Source of the DNA: Trema orientale
Taxonomy: Eukaryota; Streptophyta; Magnoliopsida; Rosales; Cannabaceae
Assembly (NCBI GenBank): GCA_002914845.1
Contig: JXTC01000102.1
Location: 480,612 to 544,611, forward strand
Direction: 5' to 3'
Length of the DNA stretch: 64,000 nt
Shown: one piece after another, positions 22,673 to 33,300 of the stretch
How positions within the stretch are numbered: position 1 is the first letter of the stretch
How the letters are laid out: each line of letters starts with the position of its first letter
Made by a program: the position numbers and the translations under genes
The notes under the pieces: generated by a model
The model's database searches: none
The model's input: only the letters and a program-made list of their open reading frames with translations
What the model was told of the DNA's origin: nothing

Positions 22673-24744
22673 TCTCATGGGGCTGCCCGATTCCTTTAAC
22701 TATATTCTCGATTTAAATCTTCTTTCTTTCTTTTTTCCTTTTTTTTCCTTTTTTTCAAGTTGATGCCATGCCCCTCACCTCTCTCATATTCTCATGGAAT
22801 GATATGGCCCCATTTTAACATAAGAAATTGAGACTTCCCACCGAATATTAAATTGGTTCGGACAGTTGAATGAGAACCTTTTAAGCGGATATAATGGAAT
22901 ATGTAATGAGTTCTGAAATGGGACATGGAATGAAATGAGTTATAATTATTTAAAATTGGGTTAATTTAGTTGGTCTATAACTCATGAGATATGAGTATGT
23001 AAGATGGGAGTAAATTAAGTCTTAATAAAGTAAAAAAAAAAAAAAAGAAAGAGTTATATTTAATAAAATTTCTCTCGTCTCATCAAGGTTCATTAAGGAT
23101 TAAAGAAAGAAAAACAAGTTATAAATAAAATGAGATATTGGAAATTTAGAATTTAACATTCAAATATAAGGGAGATGTACATGATCATTTCAAGAATACA
23201 ACACCCATATAGTTGAATGAAGAAATGAGAATGTACCGAAATGGTGATGGTCCTAATCATAAATTATTTTCTCTTGACTAAGTATTACATTTTGAAAAGG
23301 CTGTTTATGACTTTTTCTATGCTTTTTGATCAAATTATTGCACCAGCAGCAACACACTCTACAGAAACCTGGGTGTGATTTTAAGTTTCAAACTTGAAAA
23401 ATTAAATGTGAAGGGGAAACATGGACCCGTATCATTTGACCATGTATTCTCAAAAACTTTACAACTAATGCTTCTACACTTATTTTTCTAATTAGTTAAT
23501 GTGGCGTGATTTAATCATACATTATTTTAAAACTAACTCATGTATACTATTTTAAGTTTTGTGTTTTAAAATTATGCCAAAGCATTTAGTATAAGTTCAA
23601 ATAATCAGCACCATATTATTACTCAGATTCTATTTACTAATATTGTTATACCTTGACTACATTCTCTCCAAGAAAAAAACTAACATCTAATCGCAATTGG
23701 CTGCTTGGGCGAGAAGTATTAAATATTACTTCTTGTCATTGATCAGGATCCGAAAGGATGTTTCTGCGGACTGAAATAGTAATTTTTGTCAATATTAAAA
23801 AAAAAAAAAGAAGACAGGTGTGGAGATGAAATTATAGGACCTACAGTCTAGAGAATGAAAAAATAATAATAAAAAAATAGGGGACCTACCATGGAAGTGC
23901 AAATCAACACTTGCCATCATAGCATATAATATATGTCTATGTTTAGCAGAGATGAAGGAGAATAAAATCAAAGGAAAAAATATAGGTGAAAAAATGTTTA
24001 TAGAATGAAAATAAAAGTGTATTTTTTCTAGATCGAAGAAAATTGGTTTAATTTAAAATGATTATAATATTTTCTATTTTAAATTCAAATTCAACTCAAT
24101 TCATACATAGTACAAACTTTTGACTATTCTAAAGTTAATAAACTAAATAATTTCAAGTCAATGAAAATACTAAGTATATATATTGTAAAGTCACATAACA
24201 CTAATTAATTCATGGTAATGTGGTTAAACTAATAAGCTATAATTGCTAATATCCATTATCAAAACAATATAAAATCATCAAATAATATACACTATGAAGA
24301 TTTAATTTCTAAAAATAACTTTTTTGGATTAATTAAAATCAGTGAAGTAAAATACCTCAAATTGAGTAAAAATGTTTCAATACTCTAAAATTGAACCCAA
24401 AATTAGTCTACCCATTCAAATTGAAACCTAAATCAATAAAAAAAGAAATAAAATTATATACTCATTGAGAATTGTAGTTATTAATTGTACAAAAACTTAA
24501 ACTTGTCTAGGGCACAAAAAAGTACTAAATGCTAACTAATCTTAAAAATTATAAATATATAAAACTTACCCAAGTTGAATGGAGTGATTTGAACCAAATA
24601 AGAATGATTTTGGCAGTCAAAATTACTAGAATGAGGGTGGCCGTGTATGAGGAAGACGAAGTTGGGGGTGGTGGGCGAGCTCTCAACTGGGGAGAAGAAA
24701 GAAAATGAGGGTCAAGCTGGTCTCAGCCCTCATTTATATAACTT
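22673..24744. other. Intergenic sequence between NIMIN-like copies C and D
   Basis: No gene is recognised. The last part (24600-24740) is GC-richer in patches and contains TATATAAATG on the minus strand, but no coding frame follows that I can identify. Confidence 0.5.
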
Positions 24745-24866
24745 TTAACGGTGGTTGTATCGGAACCGCCGTAAAAAGTTAAGCATTAACGGCAGTTATA
24801 CCGAAACCGCCATAAAAATTTAAAAATTAAGTATTAACGGCGGTTCCGGTACAACCGCCGTTAATT
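24745..24866. repeat. Cluster of GC-rich palindromes (AACGGCGGTT units)
   Basis: Three related units read AACGG(T/C)(G/A)GTT, a short spacer, AACCGCC. The last, at 24833-24865, has perfect 13-bp arms (ATTAACGGCGGTT and its complement) around a 7-base loop. Similar arrays are known as subterminal repeats of plant CACTA-type transposons, but no CACTA terminus was found beside this one. Confidence 0.55.
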
Positions 24867-25277
24867 ATTTGTCGTTAAAAGTCCTTTTTTTTTGGTAATG
24901 TTTAGGTCATTGGATTTTGAACTCTACCAACAAATTGTAATTAATACCTATATAAATATAAAAAATTATCTATTACTTAAAAGATGGGTAATATGTTTGT
25001 GACCTGACGAGTTAGATAGTCTTTTTTTTTTCAATCTATTTTTCATTATTCTCATTCCATATAGTTGATTCTTTGTATTTTTAGTTTCGTTCTCTTTCAT
25101 TCCTTCCATCATCATTGCTATTACTAATTATATACAAATATATTTTTCTTTCTTCTTAAATTTTTTTTCCTATACGCTATTTTTTCCCTAGGTTCACATT
25201 TTTTTTTCCATGCATGACATATATTAATAAATTTTTAATTTTTATTTTACTATTTCTTTTTACTGGGAACCTTAATA

Positions 25278-25317
<40 letters not shown>

Positions 25318-26994
25318 TTCACGTATTACCTTAATATTTTTTCTTATTTTACATGTAGACTTTTTTAAACGAGTAATGATAGAGATACCAAATTTTTGCA
25401 CCAAACACTCACACCAAATGATGTGGTATATATTTCAACCACTTTTTATTTTAGAGTGAGACCACACCATTGAAAATTATGAGGCTGAAAGTGATGCCAC
25501 ATCACTGGTATAATTTTCTGGTATATAATTTTGGTGTCCCTATCATTACTCTTTTTAAACATGAGATAACACTTCTTTCAAAATAATAATAATAATAATA
25601 AATAAAGTTTGATTAAAAAATCATATTATACATTTATACTTGTCCTTGCTACTTAATTTGACAGTTCAATTTGATTAGACTCTATTTACAACATGATATC
25701 ACGGTAGAAATAGAAAATCAATTATTTATTCTAAAAAATAATAAGTCAAAAAAATTGACAAAAAATGGCAACAAAAGTGATTCCATAAATATCCGTGTAT
25801 CCGACTAACTGAAATTTCGTTTGGCTTGGTCCTCATCAAAATAATTAGGTTTCAATAGATCTAGCAAAACGTTCTCTCTGGCTTTTGTGTTTTCTTTAGA
25901 CTTTGCAATATACAGAAATATATATTGCTTTAGAAAAGGGATTTGAACTCAGAACATCTACATTATGAAGAAATGTAGTTATAACTAGGTTCTACCTTAC
26001 CTTGTAATATAAGTACGTGAACTAATTCTTTACGTATGTATATATACACACATATATACCATCAAAAGAGAATACAATAACATTAATCATGGTGCTTTAA
26101 CACGGGCAACGGCCAAATTTCACCCTCCAATAATTACTTTCTTACCTCTTTATACATGCATATATAATTCAAAACGTTTGGTTTGTACGGATACATATAT
26201 ATGAACTTTCCTAGGAAAAGAAAAAAGAATCCTATCGGCTAAAAGATGACTTAGAATCATGCACATATGTAAAATTCGAGATATGCAAAGCGAGAATGTC
26301 GAATGTTTATTTGGACGTACTAAATAATTAAGCACAGTGTATTCCACTTATACTGTCATGTGAAACATAGACAGATGATAGCAGATTCGCATATAGATCA
26401 AACGTACGGAATAATATTCTTTCATTTAAAGGAAAATTTAGGTTTAAAAGAAGAAACTTATGCAACTATAAAATGAAGAAGAAAAAATTGTAATGAATAA
26501 ACATGGGGTTTTGAAATTAATTATAAAACCGTAATTATTTAGTTAACTTCACCGATTCATGACCATGATTATATATAGGCCTTTTTTTTTTTTTGAGGAG
26601 TGATTATATATAGGCTTGAAAGCATATTTTACGCTGCTTTCTTCCAAGTTTCTATTTTCAGAATTTACAATTCCTAGAAATAGATTAACCAAAAAAGACT
26701 GATCCCTCTACAACTTGTTTTGATCAAAGTCTACTTTTAGAGCACCAATAATATTATACAAATTAAAAATACAGATTATAGGAGAACAATTCTAATACTC
26801 CTAATTAAGGAAAAAAACAAAAGAAAAGAAAAAGAAAAGATCCAGCATACTATTAATAATTAAACTCTCACTCTTGGTACCCATATAGACGAAACTTAAT
26901 TTGGAGTTTGGATCCACACATGCACATAATATATATATATATATATATATTGATCTTAATCATTGTGTAATTGCAGCGAATAGTACCGGTTGGT
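24867..26994. other. Intergenic sequence
   Basis: No gene is recognised. Contains a (TC)n microsatellite at 25281-25312 and, in reverse orientation, an 11-base perfect match to a tRNA B box (25939-25949) near GTTCTACC. That may be a decayed SINE, but the A box is not convincing. Confidence 0.45.
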
Positions 26995-27432
26995 CTAGAG
27001 TGAAAGCGTTAGGTCTAAGTCTATCCCTTCTCCAGTCTCTTCTCTTTGTTGAGCTGCTTCTAAAGTTGGAGCAGAAGGAGGAGGAGGAGGAGGAGGAGGA
27101 GGAGGCATCATGACCGTCAAAAGAGGGGTTTTGACGATGAGCTGATCATGATCATGATCATCGGCATGAGTATCTTCCGTGAAATCTTCACGTTCGAAAG
27201 AGGGCTTCCACACTTGAACTGCTGGCTTATGTAACTCCTTGGGATGAGTAGTTATTAGTTCCTTACTGAACACATGATCATGATCTGATGAGCCTTTCAT
27301 ATTGATCAAACGGTTACGAGCCTCCCGAATACTTTTGATGAGCGCATAAAACTTGTCTATCTTTCCTTCTTCGTCTTCCTCATCATCGTAATCTTGGCAT
27401 GATCTCTTCCTTTTCTTGCTTACGCTCTCCAT
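26995..27432 (-). CDS. NIMIN-like: NIMIN-like EAR-motif repressor, copy D (145 aa)
   Basis: Intronless paralogue of copies A and B. In order: KKRKR (6-10), a likely nuclear signal; an acidic tract (14-22); the family core KIDKFYALIKSIREARNRL (24-42); the EDF motif WKPSFEREDF (75-84); an Asp/His stretch (about 91-96); a run of ten prolines (110-119); and the C-terminal EAR motif IDLDLTLSL (137-145). The proline run is encoded by a GGA/TCC trinucleotide repeat (about 27076-27106), so its length may vary between alleles. The predicted role is as for copies A and B, namely NPR1 binding and corepression. This is the best-conserved copy together with B. Confidence 0.87.
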   Translation of the reverse strand: MESVSKKRKRSCQDYDDEEDEEGKIDKFYALIKSIREARNRLINMKGSSDHDHVFSKELITTHPKELHKPAVQVWKPSFEREDFTEDTHADDHDHDQLIVKTPLLTVMMPPPPPPPPPPSAPTLEAAQQREETGEGIDLDLTLSL

Positions 27433-28221
27433 GATCTATTGATCTCAACTCATCAATACGATCTTTTAATTAATTCTAATTTTAATGACTTATTAATTTG
27501 TAGATAGACTTGAGAATGGTCCAATATTGACTATGAGTTTACCTTCTTGGTTACTTCTTTCAGACACCATAAACTGTGGTAGGTCACGGTCATGGTGTTT
27601 AATCATTAATTTGTACTGTTTTTTGGTTGTTTCCTTATTTTCTTTCGAGGGCTTGGATAATTGGATTATAAAAATCCCCCTTTCGTGTTAGAATGACTAA
27701 AATGCCATCTTGTTTAGACCAAAATTGCCACATGCTTATGACAAAAAATACAAATCGATTTTATCGTTATTTTTCCTAAGTTCGAGTCACATCGTGATAG
27801 GTCTAAAAACCTATTATTCCTAATGAAGTAGGTGAGGATTGGGTAATAATAGTTATTTTTCTTTAATTTGTAATAAGTAAAGGTTATTAGTTAAGTCTCA
27901 CTAAAAAAAAAACATTATCGTTAGTCTACTAAGGAAATAAACAGATTTTTTTTTAATGGGAGAAAGTCTTTAATTTTTAAAACCCCTCCAAAATAACTTT
28001 TTTAAGTTATAATTCAAGAAGATTGAACTTTAACTTAAATTAAAGTATGTTATTTATTTTTTAAAAAAATTTTAGAAGTCTAGTTTTCCCCAATTCTTCT
28101 AATAAAAAGTGGCTAGTACTTATTACTTAATAAGTGCGGGTAAAGACATATTATACATAATTAATAATTATATGATACATCAACATCAATGAAATTATTT
28201 CCTTTTCTAAGTAAATAATTT
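27433..28221. other. Upstream region of NIMIN-like copy D
   Basis: A W-box core TTGACT lies near 27525. I found no TGACG in this stretch, unlike copies A and C. The rest is AT-rich spacer. Confidence 0.4.
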
Positions 28222-28520
28222 GTCACTACAACAGAAATATAAATTAGTGACACTTCATTTAATGACATTAGCCTTAATAATAATTAGTAGCATTTGTTAA
28301 AAAATATCATTAATTCATAGTGATATTATGATCTTTTAAATACATGCATCCTTTAAAATTTAGACTTAATAACATTTTCAAAATGTCACTAAAAATATTT
28401 ATCTTTAGTGGCATTTTTCGACTATCATTAACATTTTGATTTAGTAGCATTTTATAAATACTACTAAAATTTGGATTTAGTTTATTTAAAAAATATAACT
28501 AAATTTAGATTAGTGACATA
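28222..28520. mobile_element. CACTA-type transposon end (fragment)
   Basis: The string CACTACAACAGAAAT at 28224-28238 matches the usual CACTA terminus. It is followed by repeated subterminal words of the type TTAGTGACA, TTAGTGGCATTTT and AATGTCACTA in both orientations down to about 28520. The opposite terminus was not found within the window, so this is a solo or truncated end. Confidence 0.5.
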
Positions 28521-29039
28521 TCAAAGGTATCCTATGTTTATGGTGGTATGTACCTATTTCTATTTAGAGGCAAAAAAATAATAGTAATAATAATTGATCA
28601 TATTTTAAAGCAGGTTGAAGCTAGCAATCGAAATCGTAATCTTAATCCAGAATTTGTAATTAAAATAACCTCAAGCTATGTGAAAGTCTCAAGATTACTT
28701 TATTGAAGCTAACTCGAACATATACATTGTATAATATATCTTGTCTTCGCATAACTGGTAACCAAACTCTAACCTAACCCTTGCACATCCACCAATCATC
28801 AATAAAAACTATTGTGCTTCTACCCGGTGGGAGGAATATATATATATATATATTGAATTATCATGTGCATGGGCTACCTTCTCTTTAATCAAAAGGGCAT
28901 ATAGAATTTTACAATATAAAATCTACATACTTGACCGTTGTAAAAGAGGTAATATTTTTTTTCATTTTTGTATAGGTTATAAACTCTTTCTTAAATCGAT
29001 TCCTTTAAAAACCTCGAAGAAAATTATATTCGAGAATAG
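28521..29039. other. Intergenic sequence
   Basis: No gene or further repeat is recognised. Confidence 0.5.
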
Positions 29040-29112
29040 TTTCACGTGAAGCTTCAGACTTCGTACTTCTGCGTCACTGCATCAATAAGAGTGACGCAAC
29101 CATAACGTGAAA
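29040..29112. repeat. Nested palindrome with paired GCGTCACT/AGTGACGC and TTTCACGT/ACGTGAAA
   Basis: Outer arms TTTCACGT (29040-29047) and ACGTGAAA (29105-29112) enclose inner arms GCGTCACT (29071-29078) and AGTGACGC (29090-29097). The inner arms hold inverted TGACG cores and the outer arms CACGT cores. It may be a decayed small MITE or a bZIP-binding cluster. It lies 1.6 kb upstream of NIMIN-like copy D. Confidence 0.5.
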
Positions 29113-29472
29113 TTATTTTGCTTGGACAATCATTTTATTGTAAGATGATTAGTAAAGATACAATTAGTAAGCATGATTCTAAAGTGTTCCCTTTTGGTAA
29201 AGTAGAAAAAAGAATTATATCATCATTGTCTTTTCCGGCCCCATTTTGCTTTGTTGTACTTGCAAGTGAGTGAGAGTTTACCTACAATGTGAAGCACGAC
29301 CTACCTACCAACTATTAAGTATTAATTGATTAAGTGTTTTTTTTTTCCCAAGCAAAAAAGAAAAGAATATATCATAATCATAAGTTCCGTATTATAATAA
29401 AATAGCTAAGAACGAATTACATATATAACATGCGCATCCCTTCTAAAGAATATAATATATGTGCACTGAAAC

Positions 29473-30247
29473 TGTTGGGGGATAATTTTTCCCAAGCGTC
29501 TAAGGAAACGACATGATGCGATATCGACCAAAAACGACGTCGTTCCCAATCAGTCTCTCGGGCCGACCAGAAGTGAAGCCACATCGTACCACGAGAAAGA
29601 GCCGATCAATAGAAAAGGAGAAGCTACGTCATGGCCATGCTCCCTAAGGTAAAACCATCGTGGTCGGATTTCATGCTTCTGTCCGAGCAGGAACCCTAAA
29701 CGAAAGACCAATAGAACCAATAAATAGCCGACCAAAAGTATGAAAGCATAAATCCGACCAGGAAAGAGAGTAAAGAAAATGCGGACTTAGGAGAGGCTGA
29801 CATCTGGCCCAATCACGTACTCGCGACCGTACAGGCGGGTAGGTAAGGTCTTTCTTTTATATTTACAAGGACACATGGGTATTAACCCTAACTTTTGGGG
29901 GACCACAAAATCACTATAAATAGCCTCGTAATCGCCTGAAAGAGGCAAGCCGCCACAAATCCCAAAAACCTTATTTGCCTTTTCTCCTCTCATCGTTATT
30001 TATTACTACATCACTATTCCATCGAATATTTCATTGAGGGAACCACTAATCATTTTTCTGCTCAGGAGATTTGGCAGGTACCACACCGGTACCACTCATC
30101 ACTAGTTGGTGAACAGTCCAGGCACGACCTTTTTCAAGGTTGTATGGACCACACCTACATCAAATCTGGGTTTTAGCCTCTCTTGAGGGAGAACCACTCA
30201 AAGGCGTGTGGCGCGCGTTGGTTCACGGACCAAAATCCACACCAATA
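29473..30247 (+). repeat. 5' LTR
   Basis: Begins TGTTGGGGGATAATT and ends CCACACCAATA, where the 3' copy ends CCAACA; the terminal CA has thus decayed to TA. A TATA box TATAAATA lies at 29915-29922. Confidence 0.93.
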
Positions 30248-30250
30248 TTT

Positions 30251-30268
30251 TGGCGCTAGAAGGAGGGC
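30251..30268 (+). other. Primer binding site
   Basis: TGGCGCTAGAAGGAGGGC starts three bases after the 5' LTR. TGG is the usual first triplet, matching the CCA end of a tRNA. I did not identify which tRNA. Confidence 0.6.
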
Positions 30269-30343
30269 CCTAGCTGGAAAACCAGCACATAGCCCTACCC
30301 AGCATCATCAAACAACTCCCTCCTACTCCAGTCAACCTCTATT

Positions 30344-33300
30344 ATGATGAGTAGAGCGTCAGGGTCGCGAACAGCCGACCACACTCAAACCAATACCCAT
30401 GAAAGAGACAATCAGCAGTATAACCTGCGTGACCGAGCAAACATTGTACCCCCCCAGCGGATTCAGGAGCAAGTGGGTGCCCCTTACCCACCACGGCCAC
30501 GCCGGGACAGGGTGAATGAGATCGGGGAACAGGTCCAGCAGCTAGCCTCGATTGTCGAGCGCCTGGCGAACGTAATCGCCCAAAACACTGTCCACCCGAT
30601 CCTTGTCACCCCGAATGGGGCTCCTCTTCAAGAGGACGGAAGGAGAAATCCTATCCAAAGGGACAAGGACGAGGACAGCGAGACAAGATCACGTCCGACC
30701 AGACGAGCTCCAATCGAGGAAAGCGGCGGCACTCGCATACCAAGGAGGAGGCACAGGAGACATCACCGAGCCACCTACCACACCTCAAACGAAGACCAGT
30801 CGCTCCGGGGGGAAGAGAGGACTGATAGTTCCAGGACGAGAAGGACCGTGTTTGAACGACTGGCCCTCGATGATAATACAGACACATATGTCCCACGAAG
30901 GTCCGACCACTGGGGGACTACAGATCTCAGGGAAAGGTTGAACCAGCGAAGAGCTTTGGCCTATCACCCCTCTGTTCGACATGGTGACGAACCAGCCCAA
31001 GAGGTGGCGTGGGCCGGACCCATCCCCGAGCAACAAAGTGGAGATGGAGACGGTCGGTACCAAGCCCTCAGAAAGCAGGTAGACCAGCTCTTAGCAGAAC
31101 GAAAGTTGACTGAAAACGTCCGAACAATACTAGAAGAAACCAAATCCCCATTTCCAATTGAAATAGCACGGTCATGTCCCCCTCAACACTTCAAAATGCC
31201 GAGTATCCCCCTCTATGATGGGAAGGGAGACCCAGCTCACCACGTGCAAAACTATAAGGCGTGGATGACTATAGCCAAGGCCGACTCCGCCACACTATGT
31301 AATGCTTTCCCACTCACGCTGACAGGCTCGGCACAGATCTGGTATGGAAGGTTAGAAGTAGGATCTATCAAGGATTTCGAGGCGTTGTGTGAGGCATTCG
31401 TACTACCATTCCTGGGCTCGAGGATCCAACAAAAAGGTTGGAGTTATCTTAAGACCATAAAACAGGGGGAAGGCGAATCCTTAAGGTCTTACCTCGCCCG
31501 ATTTGATGCTGCAGTACTTGAGTGTCTAGGTGTTACCCAGGAAACAATTTTGAATGTAGCACAAGAGGGAACGCGACATGAGAAACTGGTATGGTTCATG
31601 AGCAAGAAAAGACCTACCACCTACGCTGCATTCAAAGAGAAAGCCCAGGAAATAGCAAATGCAGAGGAATATTTTCTGAGCAGGGTGAAAGAAGGCACCA
31701 TAACCCCTATGGTCGGCGCAGGAGGGGAGTTGGGGAAGAGGGTGGAAGCAGAAAGCGGAGGAAGTGAGCCTCAGCCTAAAAAGGTTAAGCAGGAGGTTAC
31801 ACCCCCCAATAACTCTCTGCAACACCCCAGCATGAACCACTGGTGACCACCTCTCCCAAATCAAAACAAGATGGTGACACCCAAGCAGAACTACACGCTC
31901 CTGAATAAGCCAAGAGAACAGATTATGATGCAGATAGAGGGAAAGAACATGCTGAAGGCTCCACTCCCCATGAGGGCACCACCAGAAAAAAGGAATATGA
32001 ACAAATATTGTAGGTTCCACAAGGAGCTGGGACACAAAACGTCAGAATGCCGGCATTTGAAGGATCAAATAGAAGGGCTGATTCAGCAAGGTTATTTGAG
32101 AGAATACGTGAACAGAGCTGTCGAACAAGACAAACAGCCGTACAACTCTGCTCCCTGAGGAAACATAGGTGTGGGCAGGCCGCCGGGTCCCAGTAACACC
32201 AATGATGCACCCCATGAAATTCGGACTATCTCTGGGGGACCGGTGGCCGGAGACTCGGCGAATGCTCGGCGAAGTCAAGTAAGAGCGCCTCGGGAGATCG
32301 CGTCTGGGCACCAAGTTAACATGGCAGAACATATCGCCAAGTTATCTAAACGGGAGTCGGCGCCGATCACGTTCACTGAGGAAGAAGCCAGGAGGCTAAT
32401 TCACCCTCACAATGATGCCCTTGTAGTGGTACTAAGGATCGCGAATGGAAGAGTTTTTTGGGTGCTGGTCGACACTGGTAGTTCGGCAGACATCCTGTTC
32501 GCATCCGCATATAGAAGGACGAATATAGGGGGAGCGCTGCTAAGGCCCTCCAAAACCCCACTGTACGGATTTATGGGAGAATGTGTCCACCCAGAAGGGA
32601 TGATCGGACTGCCTGTGACATTTGGAGAAGAGCCCACCGCGACTACCCAAATGGTGGACTTTCTCGTCTTGGATCAGAGGTCAGCATACAATGCCATCAT
32701 CGGGCGGCCGACGCTGAACAAGCTAAGAGCAGTGGTATCGACTTACCACTTAATGATGAAGTTTCCAATCGAAGAAGGAGTCGGAACGGTTAAAGGGGAC
32801 CAGACCTCGGCACGGGAATGCTATGCCGTGGCGACCAAAGCTGACTCAAAAGCACAGATGGTAGCCACGATTCACCGGGTCGACAAGGTGACGGTTAGTC
32901 CCAAGGATGCACGAGCAATTGGCGACCTCGATCCCCTGGGAGGAACAGGAAGAACGGAGGGCCGAACCTGTCGAAGACCTGGAATCTATCCAACTAGACG
33001 ACTAATCCCCAGAACACTTGGTCAGAATTGGCTCCAGATTGCCAGGAGAACTCTGAGAAAAGCTCATCGACTTCCTGAAGGAATACAGGGATGTATTTGC
33101 ATGGTCGCACAAGGACATGCCTGGCATCGACTCCGAGGTGATAGTTTATAGATTAAAAGTGAACGAGCACACAAAACCAGTCATACAAAAGAGAAGGAAA
33201 TTTAACCCAGAAAGATATCGAGCAATAAATGAGGAAGTCGGAAAGCTGCTCAAGGCAGGATTTATAAGGAAAGTCAATTACCTACAGTGGTTGGCCAACG

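Noticed and set aside
25214..25459. Hydrophobic open frame with a Leu/Ser repeat
   Set aside because: Generated by the (TC)n microsatellite in AT-rich DNA; no start context or homologue recognised.
25925..26000. Reverse-oriented SINE
   Set aside because: The B box is perfect but no A box lies at the right distance.
31844..31846. Read-through or intron to explain the first gag stop
   Set aside because: The same frame continues, and eight further stops follow in pol. Decay explains all of them without special recoding.
31526..32035. 169-codon minus-strand frame over gag
   Set aside because: Shadow of gag with no domain and no splice or promoter signals, unlike the true antisense gene at 37-40 kb.
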